Assembly: GCF_025642745.1 (NCBI RefSeq)
Contig: NZ_JANZKP010000008.1
Span: 20,764 to 84,763 of the forward strand
Length of the DNA: 64,000 nt
Reading direction: 5' to 3'
From: Cellulomonas sp. RIT-PI-Y
GTDB taxonomy: Bacteria; Actinomycetota; Actinomycetes; Actinomycetales; Cellulomonadaceae
This document shows, piece by piece, positions 8,193 through 17,594 of the stretch. Under the pieces are notes generated by a model. The model was given only the letters and a program-made list of their open reading frames with translations. It was not told the DNA's origin and did no database searches. The position numbers and the translations under genes were made by a program. Numbering within the stretch: position 1 is the first letter of the stretch; each line of letters begins with the position of its first letter.

Positions 8193-9839
8193 GTGCGCCG
8201 TACGGCCCTGATCCTCGGAGCTGTCGCCCTCGCCGCCGTCGTCGCCGTCCTGCTGGTGCTCGTCCTGCGCGATCCCACGCGCCCCGAGCCCGCGCCCGGC
8301 CCCAGCCCGTCCGCGACCGCCCCCGCCGACCTCACCACCGTGCTGTCCACCGGATTCGACGATCCCGAGGAGGGCGTCGCCGGGTGGGAGCCGCTCGGCG
8401 ACGGCGTCGAGGTCGCACGCTCCGAGGACGTCCCGCACGCCGGCTCCGGATCGCTCCTGGTCACCGGACGCACCGAACCGTGGCACGGCGCCCAGGTGGA
8501 CGTCACCGGCATGATCTCCCCCGGCGTCGAGCACACCGTCAGCGCCTGGGCCCGGCTCGGTCAGGGCGGCGGCGAGGACACCGGGGCCGACCGCTCCGGC
8601 GAGGTCCGGCTCACCCTGCAACGCACCGGCGACGACGAGCAGTTCTGGCACCTCGCCACCGCCCGGGTCACCGCCGACGGGTGGACCGCGCTCACCGGCA
8701 CCGTCGACCTGCCCGCCGACACCGCCGACGGCGAGTGGCGGCTCTACCTGGAGAGCACCGGCACCCTCGCCGACCTCCGGCTCGACGACGTGCAGGTCGC
8801 GCGCCCCACCCCGCCGGTCCAGACCGACATCGCCTCGCTCGCCGACGCCACCGACATCCCGATCGGCACCGCCGTGGCCGAGCAGGACCTCACCGGTCGC
8901 CCCGCGGAACTCCTGCTGCGGCACTTCGACCAGCTCACCGCCGAGAACGCGATGAAGCCCGCCGTCGTCCAGCCCGCCGAGGGCGAGTTCGACTTCGCCC
9001 CGATGGACGCGATCCTCGACTTCGCGGTCGCGCACGGGCTCACCGTGCACGGCCACACCCTGGTCTGGCACAAGTCGACCCCCGAGTGGTTCTTCACCGC
9101 GCCCGACGGGCGCCCGCTCACCGACTCCCCCGCCGACCAGCAGCTGCTCCGCGACCGGATGCGCACCCACATGCAGGCCATCGCCGACCACCTCGCCGAG
9201 CGGTACGGCACCGACCAGCCGGTCAGCTCCTGGGACGTGGTGAACGAGCCCCTCGACCCCACCTCGTCCGACGGCCTGCGGCACTCGCCGTGGTACGACG
9301 TCCTCGGTCCCGACTACATCGCTCAGGCCTTCACTACCGCCCGCGAGGTCTTCGGCCCGGACATCACCCTGTACCTCAACGACTACGACACCGACGCCCC
9401 CGACCGCCGACGCGGACTCGTCTCCCTGCTGACCTCGCTGCAGTCCGCCGGGGTCCCGATCGACGCGGTCGGCCACCAGATGCACCTCCGGCTGGGCTCG
9501 TCGGTCGAGCGCGTCGCCGCCACTCTGGACGCCGTGGCCGCCCTGGGCCTGCGCCAGGCCGTCACCGAGCTCGACGTAGCCCTGACCGCGTCCGACCAGC
9601 ACCTGGACTCGGTCTCCACGGACCAGCTCACCGAACAGGGCGATCTGGTCCGGCAGCTGGTCGAGGTCTTCGTGGCCCACGACCCGGAGTTCCTCAGCGT
9701 GTGGGGACTGTACGACACCCGGTCCTGGCTGCGGTCCTGGCCGCGGGAACGTCCGCTGGAGTCGCCGCTGCTGTTCGACGACGACCTCCAGGCGAAGCCG
9801 GCGTACCAGGGATTCCTCGCCGGGCTCACCGCGGGTTAG
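8193..9839 (+). CDS. GH10 endo-beta-1,4-xylanase with CBM4/9/22-like domain
   Basis: This exported xylanase (548 aa) cuts the xylan backbone. Residues 1-25 form a signal peptide or membrane anchor, followed by a Pro-rich linker. Residues 48-205 are a beta-sandwich carbohydrate-binding domain of the CBM4/9/22 group. Residues 215-545 are the GH10 barrel with acid/base Glu352 (WDVVNEP) and nucleophile Glu459 (VTELDV). The GTG at 8193 has GAGAGGA about seven bases upstream and starts directly into the signal peptide, so it is preferred over an in-frame GTG at 8145. No local regulator or importer is attached. The stop overlaps that of the convergent methyltransferase gene. Confidence 0.93.
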   Translation: MRRTALILGAVALAAVVAVLLVLVLRDPTRPEPAPGPSPSATAPADLTTVLSTGFDDPEEGVAGWEPLGDGVEVARSEDVPHAGSGSLLVTGRTEPWHGAQVDVTGMISPGVEHTVSAWARLGQGGGEDTGADRSGEVRLTLQRTGDDEQFWHLATARVTADGWTALTGTVDLPADTADGEWRLYLESTGTLADLRLDDVQVARPTPPVQTDIASLADATDIPIGTAVAEQDLTGRPAELLLRHFDQLTAENAMKPAVVQPAEGEFDFAPMDAILDFAVAHGLTVHGHTLVWHKSTPEWFFTAPDGRPLTDSPADQQLLRDRMRTHMQAIADHLAERYGTDQPVSSWDVVNEPLDPTSSDGLRHSPWYDVLGPDYIAQAFTTAREVFGPDITLYLNDYDTDAPDRRRGLVSLLTSLQSAGVPIDAVGHQMHLRLGSSVERVAATLDAVAALGLRQAVTELDVALTASDQHLDSVSTDQLTEQGDLVRQLVEVFVAHDPEFLSVWGLYDTRSWLRSWPRERPLESPLLFDDDLQAKPAYQGFLAGLTAG

Positions 9840-10996
9840 CGGCGCACCGACGCCGTCACGGTGAACTTGCTGTTGCGGGCGATCTGCCGGGTCGGCCCGA
9901 CGATGCCCTGCAACCGCGGCCGGTAGCCCAGCCCGGAGTTCCACACGCTCCACAGCTCGCCACCGGGCCGCAGCACCCGCGCCGCCGCCGCGAACAGCTC
10001 CGGCGCCACCCGGTCCTCCACCGCCGCCCCGACGTGGAACGGCGGGTTCAGCACCACCAGATCCACGGACGCCTCCTCGATCCCGGCGGTGCCGAGGGCC
10101 CGCCGCACGCGCACCCGGTCGTCCAGCCCGTTCGCCGCGACCGTCGCCCACGCCGACTCCACCGCCGCCCACGACTCGTCCGTGGCCAGCACGGACAGCT
10201 CCGGTCGGCGGGACGCCAGCGTGGCGGCCAGGATGCCGGTGCCGCAGCCCAGGTCCACCGCGGTCCGCGCCTCCGGCAGGGCGGCGTCCAGGTGCTCGAC
10301 CAGGAACCGGGTCCCGATGTCGACCTTGGTCCCCGCGAACGCCGCGCCGTGCGCGCACACCGTCAGCCCCAGCTCCGGGTGCGTCACCCGCCGCGGCCAC
10401 TCCGGCCCCGGGGCCGGGACGCCCCGCACCCCGCTCGCGTGCAGCACCCGGGACTTCTGCCGGCCCCGGCTCGCGCGGACCTCGGTGAAGGACCGACCCA
10501 GGACCTCGTTCATCGCCCGGGTCAGGTGCTTCTCCCGGCCGCCGGCGACCACCGCGACCTCGGGCGAGGCGTGCCGCGCGATCAGGGCGGCGATCTCGTC
10601 CAGCGCGTCCAGGGACCGCGGCAGCCGCAGCAGGACCGCCCTCGCCCCCGTCATCAGCTCCGCGTCGAGACCCCGCACCCGGAATCGACCCGGCACCGTG
10701 TCCTCCGGGTCCGCCGGACCGGCGCCGTCCAGTCGGGCCGCGTTGGCGAGCAGCGCCGACTCCCCGGTCAACCGGTCGGTGTGCACCCGCACGTCCCGCA
10801 GGCCGTGCCGTCGCACCGCGCCCAGCGTCAGCGCCCCGTAGCGGTCACCGACGACCGCCACCGAGCCCGGCGCCGTACCGGACAGCAGCGGTCCGGCCTC
10901 GTCCAGGATCAGCCGGTCGGCGGCGTCCACCGCCACCAGGTCCGGCGACGCGATCTCCGGCTCGCAGCGCAGGGCGGCGAACAGGTCCTCGGTCAT
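9836..10996 (-). CDS. RsmC/RlmG-type rRNA (guanine-N2) methyltransferase
   Basis: This two-domain class I methyltransferase has 386 aa from the ATG at 10996; a GTG at 11005 is also possible. The N-terminal half is a degenerate methyltransferase-like fold. The C-terminal half has the SAM motif VDLGCGTGILA and the catalytic NPPFHVG motif (NPPF) that marks N2-guanine methyltransferases acting on 16S or 23S rRNA. The order of domains matches the RsmC/RlmG family. Which rRNA base is modified cannot be told from sequence alone. It ends four bases inside the convergent xylanase gene. Confidence 0.85.
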   Translation of the reverse strand: MTEDLFAALRCEPEIASPDLVAVDAADRLILDEAGPLLSGTAPGSVAVVGDRYGALTLGAVRRHGLRDVRVHTDRLTGESALLANAARLDGAGPADPEDTVPGRFRVRGLDAELMTGARAVLLRLPRSLDALDEIAALIARHASPEVAVVAGGREKHLTRAMNEVLGRSFTEVRASRGRQKSRVLHASGVRGVPAPGPEWPRRVTHPELGLTVCAHGAAFAGTKVDIGTRFLVEHLDAALPEARTAVDLGCGTGILAATLASRRPELSVLATDESWAAVESAWATVAANGLDDRVRVRRALGTAGIEEASVDLVVLNPPFHVGAAVEDRVAPELFAAAARVLRPGGELWSVWNSGLGYRPRLQGIVGPTRQIARNSKFTVTASVRR

Positions 10997-11077
10997 CGGT
11001 CTCACTCTCGGACGGCGGCAGCTGACCCGTCATTATCGCAGCGGCCGGGGTCGGAGCCGGCCCGCGCCCGGCACCGC

Positions 11078-12625
11078 TCAGCCCAGGATCGCCCTGGTCA
11101 CCGCGACCTGCTCGGTCAGCACCCCACCGATGGTCTGCTGGGTCTCGTTGATCCGCTCGACCACCCCGCCGATCTTGGCGAGCGAGTCGATCACGCCGTC
11201 GACCTGGAGCTGGATGGTGCGCACCTTCTCGCCGACCTGGGTGGTGGCCTGTGCGGTCTCGGTGGCCAGCTCCTTGACCTCGTGCGCGACCACGGCGAAG
11301 CCCCGTCCGGCCTCACCGGCGCGGGCGGCCTCGATGGTGGCGTTCAACGCGAGCAGGTTGGTCTGCGCCGCGATGCCCTGGATCACCGTCACGACCTGGC
11401 CGATCTGCGCACTGGACTCACCGAGCCCGGCGACGTCCCGGTTGGCGTCCTGCGCGAGCCGCTGGCCGTCCCCGGCCACCGTGGTCGCCGCGAGGACGTT
11501 GCGCTCGACCTCCTGGATCGACATCACCAGCTCCTCACCCGCGGTGCGGAGCTTCCCGGCGGCGTCGTGGCGCTCCAGCGCCTGACCGACCAGGAAGGCC
11601 GTGTTGCGCAGGGCCTCCCGGCGACCGTCGGACAGGTCGAGCGTCTCGGTGGCGAAGAAGTCCATGGTGCCGATGACCTGGCCGTCGACGACGATCGGCA
11701 GGCAGACCCCGGACTTCACCCCGGCCCGCTGGGCGGCGGGCGCGCGGACGCAGTCGGTGAGCTCCCCGAGGTCCTGAACGAACACCAGGTCGCGGGCACG
11801 CCAGGCACGCCCGGCGAGGCCGACCCCCTCGGCGAAGGTGGCGGTGCGGGTGACCTCGCGGAACTCCTCGCCGGCGCTGCCGGACTCCTGGACGAAGCGG
11901 AGCACGCCCTGCTGGGGATCGACCCGCCAGAACGAGGCGTACGTCCAGTCGAAACCCTCCCGGATCGCCACCAGCGCGTGGTCCAGGGCCCGGTCGGCCG
12001 ACGGCGCGCTGGTGACGTCGTGGATCACCCGGTGCACGGCCTCGATGTCGAGCGCCGCATCGGCCTGGTGCTCGGCGGTCGCGATCCGCTCGATGGCCTG
12101 GGAGACCAGGACGCCGATGCTGCGCAGGGTCTCGAGCCGCTGCGGGGACGGCGCCAGCGTCTGGGTGGTGAAGAAGTCCAGGGTGCCGGTGATCCGGCCG
12201 TTCTCGGCCAACGGGAAGCAGATGCCGGACCGGATCCCGGCCCGCTGGGCCGCCGGGGCGCGCACGCAGTCGGTGAGCTCGCCGAGGTCCTCGACGAACA
12301 CCAGCCCGCGGCTGTGCCAGGCGCGACCGGACAGGCCCACCCCCTCCGCGAACGACGCCTCCCGGGTGATCCGGCGGAACTCCTCGCCCGCCTCACCCGC
12401 CTCGACCACGAAGTGCAGTCGTTGGTCCGGGCCGATCCGCCAGTACGAGCCGTACGCCCAGTCGAAGCGCTCGCGCACCACGTCCAGCGCGATCCGGACC
12501 GCCTCCTGCGAGGTCCTCGCCCCGGCGAGCGCGGCGACGACGGCCGTGACGGCCTCCACGTTCTCCCGGGCCTCGGACAGCGCCCGGGGCAGCTCATCGG
12601 CGCCGGAGCGCAAGCGGTTCAGCAC
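11078..12625 (-). CDS. Cytosolic double-GAF methyl-accepting protein (copy 1)
   Basis: This is a soluble chemoreceptor-like protein of 515 aa with no transmembrane helix. Two GAF domains (about residues 20-185 and 195-350) precede a signalling coiled coil whose hairpin tip reads [20 protein letters not shown], the CheW/CheA contact of methyl-accepting proteins. Both GAF domains carry the same Cys-x15-Cys element, from DCVRAPAAQ to SG(I/V)C. The GTG at 12625 is preceded by GAGGGGG. It is adjacent to an equal-length paralogue (12706-14253). No che or flagellar genes are in the window. The fold is secure; ligand and output are unknown. Confidence 0.88.
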   Translation of the reverse strand: MLNRLRSGADELPRALSEARENVEAVTAVVAALAGARTSQEAVRIALDVVRERFDWAYGSYWRIGPDQRLHFVVEAGEAGEEFRRITREASFAEGVGLSGRAWHSRGLVFVEDLGELTDCVRAPAAQRAGIRSGICFPLAENGRITGTLDFFTTQTLAPSPQRLETLRSIGVLVSQAIERIATAEHQADAALDIEAVHRVIHDVTSAPSADRALDHALVAIREGFDWTYASFWRVDPQQGVLRFVQESGSAGEEFREVTRTATFAEGVGLAGRAWRARDLVFVQDLGELTDCVRAPAAQRAGVKSGVCLPIVVDGQVIGTMDFFATETLDLSDGRREALRNTAFLVGQALERHDAAGKLRTAGEELVMSIQEVERNVLAATTVAGDGQRLAQDANRDVAGLGESSAQIGQVVTVIQGIAAQTNLLALNATIEAARAGEAGRGFAVVAHEVKELATETAQATTQVGEKVRTIQLQVDGVIDSLAKIGGVVERINETQQTIGGVLTEQVAVTRAILG

Positions 12626-12705
12626 GGTGGTCCCCCTCGACACTTCTGGACGTGACCCCTCCGATCGGCCGCCGGGCCGCCGAACTGAGCGACCCGGCGG
12701 GGCGA

Positions 12706-14253
12706 TCATCCGACGATCGCCTCGGTGACGCCGACCTGCTCGGTCAGCACGTCGCCGATCGCCCGCTGGGTCTCGTTGATCCGGTCCACCGCGGCGCCGA
12801 TCTCACCGAGGGAGGCGATCACGCCGTTGACCTGCTCCTGGATCAGCTCCACCTTCTCCCCGACGCGGGTGGTGGCCGCGGCGGTCTCGGTGGCCAGCTC
12901 TTTGACCTCGTGCGCGACCACGGCGAAGCCCTTGCCGGCCTCCCCGGCCCGCGCCGCCTCGATGGTGGCGTTCAAGGCGAGCAGGTTGGTCTGCGCCGCG
13001 ATCGACTGGATCACGGTGACGACCTGTCCGATCTCCGCGCTGGATCCGCCGAGCGCCGCGACCTCGCGGTTGGCGCCCTGGGCGAGTCGACGGCCGTCGT
13101 CGGCGACCTGGCCGGCCGCGGTGACCTGCCGCTCCACCTCACGGATCGAGCCGAGCAGGTCCCGGCCGGCCGAGCGGAGGCGATCCGCCGCCTCGTGGCG
13201 TTCGAGCGCCTGGCCGACCAGGAAGGCCGTGTTGCACAGGGCGTCCCGCCGGCCCGCCGACAGCTCGAGGGTCTCGGTGGCGAAGAAGTCCATCGTGCCG
13301 GTGACCCGCCCGTCGACGACGATCGGCAGGCACACCCCGGACCGCACGCCCGCGCGCTGGGCGGCCGGGGCGCGCACGCAGTCGGTCAGCTCGCCGAGGT
13401 CGGCGACGAACACCAGGTCCCGCGCACGCCAGGCACGCCCGGCGAGGCCGACCCCCTCGGCGAAGGACGCCGTGTGGGTCACCTCGCGGAACTCGTCGCC
13501 CGCGTCCCCCGACTCCTGCACGAAGGTCAGTGCGCGGAGCCCGTCGTCCACCGCCCAGTAGGACGAGTACGCCCAGTCGAAGCCCTGCCGGATCGCCTGC
13601 TGCGCCCGAGCCAGCGCCTGCTGAGAGGTCGGGGCCTCGGACACCTCCCGGATCACGCGGTTCACGGCCTCCACGTCCCGGCCCGCCTCGGCCTGATGAT
13701 CGGCCGCGGTGATCCGCTCGAGCGTCTGCGAGACCAGCACTCCGATGCTCCGCAGCGCGTCCAGCCGCTCGGAAGACGGGTCGAGGGTGTGGGTGGTGAA
13801 GAAGTCCATCGTGCCGGTCACCCGACCGCCCTCGATCAGGGGGAAGCAGATCCCGGACCGGACGCCGACCCGCTGGGCGGCCGGGGCGCGCACGCAGTCG
13901 GTCAGCTCGCCGAGATCCGGGACGAACACCAGGTCCCGCGCCCGCCATGCGCGTCCGGACAGCCCGACGCCCTCCGCGAACGTCGCCGTCCGCGTCACCT
14001 CGCGGAACTCCGCACCCGCACTGCCGGACTCCTGGGCGAAGTGCAGCGCGCGGTCGGGTCCGACCCGCCAGTGCGAGCCGTAGGCCCAGCCGAACCGCTC
14101 CCGCACCTCGTCCAGGGCGGTGCCGACCGCCTCAGCGGTGGAGGTCACACCCGCCAGCGCGAGCGCGACGGCCGAGACGGCGTCAAGATTGGCGCGCGAC
14201 TCGGCGAGATCGGCGGTCACCGCGGCCAGCGCGGTCCGGGCACGAACGCCCAT
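12706..14253 (-). CDS. Cytosolic double-GAF methyl-accepting protein (copy 2)
   Basis: This paralogue of the downstream gene has exactly the same length (515 aa) and domain order: GAF, GAF, then a methyl-accepting signalling domain with the [20 protein letters not shown] hairpin. No membrane span is seen, so it would sense a cytoplasmic ligand or redox state. Each GAF domain keeps the Cys-x15-Cys pair. The ATG has GGAGGAG seven bases upstream. It is first of the pair; 80 bases separate the two genes and they are probably co-transcribed. The lack of adjacent chemotaxis genes leaves its partner kinase unidentified. Confidence 0.88.
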   Translation of the reverse strand: MGVRARTALAAVTADLAESRANLDAVSAVALALAGVTSTAEAVGTALDEVRERFGWAYGSHWRVGPDRALHFAQESGSAGAEFREVTRTATFAEGVGLSGRAWRARDLVFVPDLGELTDCVRAPAAQRVGVRSGICFPLIEGGRVTGTMDFFTTHTLDPSSERLDALRSIGVLVSQTLERITAADHQAEAGRDVEAVNRVIREVSEAPTSQQALARAQQAIRQGFDWAYSSYWAVDDGLRALTFVQESGDAGDEFREVTHTASFAEGVGLAGRAWRARDLVFVADLGELTDCVRAPAAQRAGVRSGVCLPIVVDGRVTGTMDFFATETLELSAGRRDALCNTAFLVGQALERHEAADRLRSAGRDLLGSIREVERQVTAAGQVADDGRRLAQGANREVAALGGSSAEIGQVVTVIQSIAAQTNLLALNATIEAARAGEAGKGFAVVAHEVKELATETAAATTRVGEKVELIQEQVNGVIASLGEIGAAVDRINETQRAIGDVLTEQVGVTEAIVG

Positions 14254-14340
14254 CAGGTCTCCTCCGGGGATTGGCTGTAGCCCATCCGATCGTCCGGCGT
14301 CCAGACCCTCTGAGGTTTTTGTCGCGATGATCCCGGTTTC

Positions 14341-15534
14341 TCACCCGATCAGACCACGCAGGGCGTCCGCGGAGACGTCGGTCTGCTCGGCGATCACCCG
14401 GCGGGCGGCGTCCGTGGCGTCCCAGACGTTCCAGAGCAGCACCCCGGCCACCCCCGAGCCGTCCTCGGCCAGGTAGTAGACCACGCCCTCCTCGAACGGG
14501 GTCGTCCAGTCCTCGACCGTCGCGAGCGACGAGTCCAGGGCGCCGACCGCCTCGTAGCCCAGCTCGAACAGATCGGAGTAGTAGTACGGGGTGTGGGTGT
14601 ACGGCTCCCCCGCCCCGGCCAGGTTCCGGCCCGCCACGGTCCCGGACTCCTGGGCGTGGTCGACGTGCTCCACCCGGCGCCGTCCGAGGATCCGGTCCGG
14701 GTACTCCGCGGCGTCACCCGCGACCCAGATCCGCTCGTCGGAGCTCCGCAATTGGTCGTCGACCCGGATGCCCGAGTCGCCCAGGGTCAACCCGGCGGCC
14801 TCGGCCAGGCCGGTCTCCACGGTGATCCCGGTCCCGATCACCGCGGCGTCGGCCTCGATCACGCGGCCGTCCTCGAGCTCGACCCGCACCCCGTCGGCGG
14901 TGGACTCCCCGCCGGAGACCCGGGCACCGGGCAGCAGCTCCACGCCGGCCTCGGTGAACCGGCGCTCGACCCGCTCGGCCAGGGCGGCCGGGAAGGTCGA
15001 CGCGGTGAGGACCTCGTCCGGGAACACCAGCGTGACCCGGGTGTCGTTCTGCACCAGAGCGGCGGCCAGCTCGGTGCCGATGTATCCGCCGCCGACCACC
15101 ACCACGTGCCGCCCCTGACCGGACAGCTCCCGCAGCCGCTCGTAGTCGCGGTAGGTGCGGTAGTACAGCACCCGGCCCGACTCGGGCAGCCCCAGCGGCG
15201 TCGGGTGCCCGCTGGTGGCGAGCAGCAGCCGGTCGTAGCCGATCACCGCACCGGTGTCGGTGGTGACGGTGCCGGCGTCCCGGTCGATCGCGGTGACGGA
15301 GGTGCCCAGGATCAGGTCGGCCCCGGTGTCCGCGGTCGGCAGCCAGATCTGGTCCTCGGTGAACTCCGGGTCGGTCCAGAGCTTCTTGCTCAGCGCGGGC
15401 CGGGTGACCGGGGCGGTGGGCTCGCGGCCGATCACCCCGATCGTGCCGTCCGGGTCCCGCTCACGGATGCCGTGGGCGGCGGCGTCGCCCGCCATGCCCG
15501 CGCCGACGATCAGATACCGGTAGTGATCACGCAT
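14341..15534 (-). CDS. FAD-dependent pyridine-nucleotide-disulfide-type reductase
   Basis: This is a 397-aa NAD(P)H reductase of the ferredoxin/rubredoxin reductase and AIF-like group. The N-terminal FAD Rossmann motif is IVGAGMAGDAAAHG, the NAD(P)H motif VVVGGGYIGTELA lies near residue 150, and the second FAD motif IWVAGDAAEYPD lies near 270. No redox-active CxxC pair is present, so it probably passes electrons to a separate acceptor such as a ferredoxin or acts as a soluble oxidoreductase. It precedes the two GAF receptor genes on the same strand (gap 87 bases). Co-expression with a redox sensor is possible but only inferred. Confidence 0.86.
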   Translation of the reverse strand: MRDHYRYLIVGAGMAGDAAAHGIRERDPDGTIGVIGREPTAPVTRPALSKKLWTDPEFTEDQIWLPTADTGADLILGTSVTAIDRDAGTVTTDTGAVIGYDRLLLATSGHPTPLGLPESGRVLYYRTYRDYERLRELSGQGRHVVVVGGGYIGTELAAALVQNDTRVTLVFPDEVLTASTFPAALAERVERRFTEAGVELLPGARVSGGESTADGVRVELEDGRVIEADAAVIGTGITVETGLAEAAGLTLGDSGIRVDDQLRSSDERIWVAGDAAEYPDRILGRRRVEHVDHAQESGTVAGRNLAGAGEPYTHTPYYYSDLFELGYEAVGALDSSLATVEDWTTPFEEGVVYYLAEDGSGVAGVLLWNVWDATDAARRVIAEQTDVSADALRGLIG

Positions 15535-15576
15535 GCCTTCACCGTCGCACCGGGCGGGGCGCCCCGCACCCCGGGA

Positions 15577-16281
15577 TCAGGGCTGCGGCTGCACGGACCA
15601 GGAGCCGTCGGTGTCCAGGGCGATCAGCGCCGGGGTGGTGATCGGCATCACCTGGTCGATCGCGGTGTCGGCGCCGGAGGTGGTCGCGGTGCCGTCCGCC
15701 TCGGACACCACCCGCAGGACCAGCTCGTCGCCGGTGGCGGCGGGGGTGTAGGTGACCCGCACGTGACTGCCGCCCTCGGTCAGCCGCAGCACGACCGGCC
15801 CGGTCCCGGTCTGGTCCCCGGTGACGGCGGTCAGGTCCTCGGAGCTGCTCAGGGTCAGGGTCCAGTCCCCCTCGGCGGCGACGTCGACCCGGTCCGGGAC
15901 GGCGGGACCGGTCAGGTCGACCAGGTAGGTCGCGGTGAGCGGCGCCGTGCCGGTCCCCCAGGCGGAGCCGCGGTCCGGGCTGCTGAGCGCGATGTCCCCC
16001 GTGCAGGCCGAGCAGTCCAGGGTCGCGATCAGCGCGACGTCCTCCGGGGCGTCGAAGCCGACCGAGGCCGATCCGGACTCCCGGGCGGTGACCGGGGCCC
16101 CGGTCCCGACGGTGCCGAGGTCCAGATCCGGCGCGGGCAGGTCGAGGGCGCCCGCGGCGGGCAGGGTCGGCAGTGCGGTGTCGACGGGTTCGTCGGCGGC
16201 GGGACCGGCACAGGCGGCGAGGAGCAGGACGGCGAGCGACGCGGGAAGAGCGACGCCGCGGAGGGAGCGGCGGGGTGTCAC
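15577..16281 (-). CDS. Hypothetical lipoprotein
   Basis: This secreted lipoprotein of 234 aa has no family I can name. From the GTG at 16281 it has a short basic N-terminus, a hydrophobic stretch and lipobox LLAAC near residue 22. The mature part is beta-rich and acidic, with repeated Thr/Gly/Asp segments and one Cys pair (DCSACTG). No strong ribosome site precedes the GTG, so the start is uncertain. It follows the amidohydrolase gene on the same strand after 77 bases and may be the last gene of that operon, although this spacing is looser than the overlaps upstream. Confidence 0.7.
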   Translation of the reverse strand: MTPRRSLRGVALPASLAVLLLAACAGPAADEPVDTALPTLPAAGALDLPAPDLDLGTVGTGAPVTARESGSASVGFDAPEDVALIATLDCSACTGDIALSSPDRGSAWGTGTAPLTATYLVDLTGPAVPDRVDVAAEGDWTLTLSSSEDLTAVTGDQTGTGPVVLRLTEGGSHVRVTYTPAATGDELVLRVVSEADGTATTSGADTAIDQVMPITTPALIALDTDGSWSVQPQP

Positions 16282-16358
16282 CCGTCCATTGTCACCGACG
16301 CGGGACCCGGCTCCGCCCGCCGGACGTCCCGGGCGGGTGCTGCCACCCGTGCCGTCGG

Positions 16359-17558
16359 TCAGCCGGGCAGTTCCCCGGCGATCAGCACCCCGCGGGACAC
16401 CACGGCGACGATGTTCTCCACCCGCAGGGCGTCGACGTCCTCCCACGGACGACCGCGCAGCACCACGAAGTCGCTGCCCAGGCCGGCCCGCAGCCGGCCG
16501 GTGACCGCCCCCAGACCGATCGCGTCGGCGGCGTCGGACGTCGCGGACGTGAGGGTGCGCTCGGCGGACCACCCGAACATCGAGGCCATCGCGCGCACCT
16601 CCTCCATCTGATCGCCGAACTGCACGAACTGCCCGGAGGCGTCGGTGCCGAGCACGAACCGGACCCCGGCCTCGGCAGCGGCGGCGAATCCGGCGTCCCG
16701 GATCGCGACCACCTCCTGCGCCTTGGCCTGGGCCTCGGCGGAGACCGGCCGCCGGGCCTCGGCGATGATGTCGTTGATCAGCAGGGTCGGCGCCACCGGC
16801 AGGTTCCGCTCGACCAGGGTGGCCAGGTGCCGCTCCTCGATGGCGGTGCCGTGCTCGATCGAGTCGACGCCCTCGGCCAGCGCGATGTCCAGTCCCTCGG
16901 CGGAGTGCGTGTGCGCGGCGACCAGCAGGTGGAGCGCATGCGCCTCGTCGACGGTGGTGGCGATCTCCTCGCGGGTCTGATTCCGCCAGCCGACCTTGTC
17001 GCCCATCGAGAGCACGCCGCCGGAGGTGTAGATCTTCACCCCGCTCGCCCCGGCCCGGGCCCAGGTGCGCACCAGCTTGCGGCACTCGTCCGGGCTGTCG
17101 GCGGTCGGCGGGCGGTGCGGGTAGTGCGGCGGGACGAACAGGTCGCCGTGCCCGGCGGTCATCCCGACCTGGCCGTGCGACAGCAGCCGCGGACCGGTGA
17201 GGATCCCGGCGTCGAACGCCCGGCCGACCGCGAGCTGGATCGAGTCGGCGGCCAGGTCGCGCAGGGTGGTCACGCCGCCACGGGCACAGCGCAGCGCGTT
17301 CGCGGCCAGGTGCAGCGAGCGCTCCTCCGCCGGGGTGATCAGCGGCCAGGTGGAGGCGTCCTTCGCGGGCTCGCCGGCCGGGTAGCCGAGGTGCACATGG
17401 GTGTCGATCAGCCCGGGGATCACCGCCAGGTCGGTGTGCCGCCCGGCCGACTCCTCGACCGCCATGATCCGGTCGCCGGACCAGGTCAGGCGGCTCGGGC
17501 CGTGCAGGCGCTCGCCGTCCCAGAGCGGGAGTCCGTCCAGGTGCTGCTCGATGGTCAT
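16359..17558 (-). CDS. Prolidase-like metal-dependent amidohydrolase
   Basis: This 399-aa amidohydrolase belongs to the imidazolonepropionase/Xaa-Pro dipeptidase-like clade. The metal site is visible: HVH at residues 54-56, the probable carbamylated Lys175 (GVKIYTSGG), later His in AAHTHS and SIEHG, and Asp in GTDASG. Such enzymes hydrolyse dipeptides, N-acyl amino acids or cyclic amides in the cytoplasm. It lies 36 bases after the D-serine-dehydratase-like gene in the same operon as an N-acyl-D-amino-acid deacylase, so a linked amide substrate is likely. The ATG at 17558 with GGGAG upstream is preferred over an earlier in-frame ATG at 17585. Confidence 0.86.
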   Translation of the reverse strand: MTIEQHLDGLPLWDGERLHGPSRLTWSGDRIMAVEESAGRHTDLAVIPGLIDTHVHLGYPAGEPAKDASTWPLITPAEERSLHLAANALRCARGGVTTLRDLAADSIQLAVGRAFDAGILTGPRLLSHGQVGMTAGHGDLFVPPHYPHRPPTADSPDECRKLVRTWARAGASGVKIYTSGGVLSMGDKVGWRNQTREEIATTVDEAHALHLLVAAHTHSAEGLDIALAEGVDSIEHGTAIEERHLATLVERNLPVAPTLLINDIIAEARRPVSAEAQAKAQEVVAIRDAGFAAAAEAGVRFVLGTDASGQFVQFGDQMEEVRAMASMFGWSAERTLTSATSDAADAIGLGAVTGRLRAGLGSDFVVLRGRPWEDVDALRVENIVAVVSRGVLIAGELPG

Positions 17559-17594
17559 GCGGGGAGTCTCCCAGGGTCGTGGCATGCGGGCGGG

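Larger units (their letters stand above)
11078..14253 (-). repeat. Tandem gene duplication with internal GAF duplication
   Basis: Two 1,548-base genes lie head to tail, and each contains two related GAF domains. The block encoding [13 protein letters not shown] occurs four times, near 11750, 12265, 13375 and 13895, with close nucleotide identity. Confidence 0.85.

Noticed and set aside
8189..12655. 1,488-codon open frame across the xylanase and following genes
   Set aside because: Low-complexity Arg/Pro/Gly translation that overlaps genes with clear catalytic motifs in other frames.
14254..14340. Possible sigma-28/WhiG promoter upstream of the GAF receptor genes
   Set aside because: An A-rich box and a GCCGG element are present, but spacing is about 17 bases instead of 15 and the match is poor.
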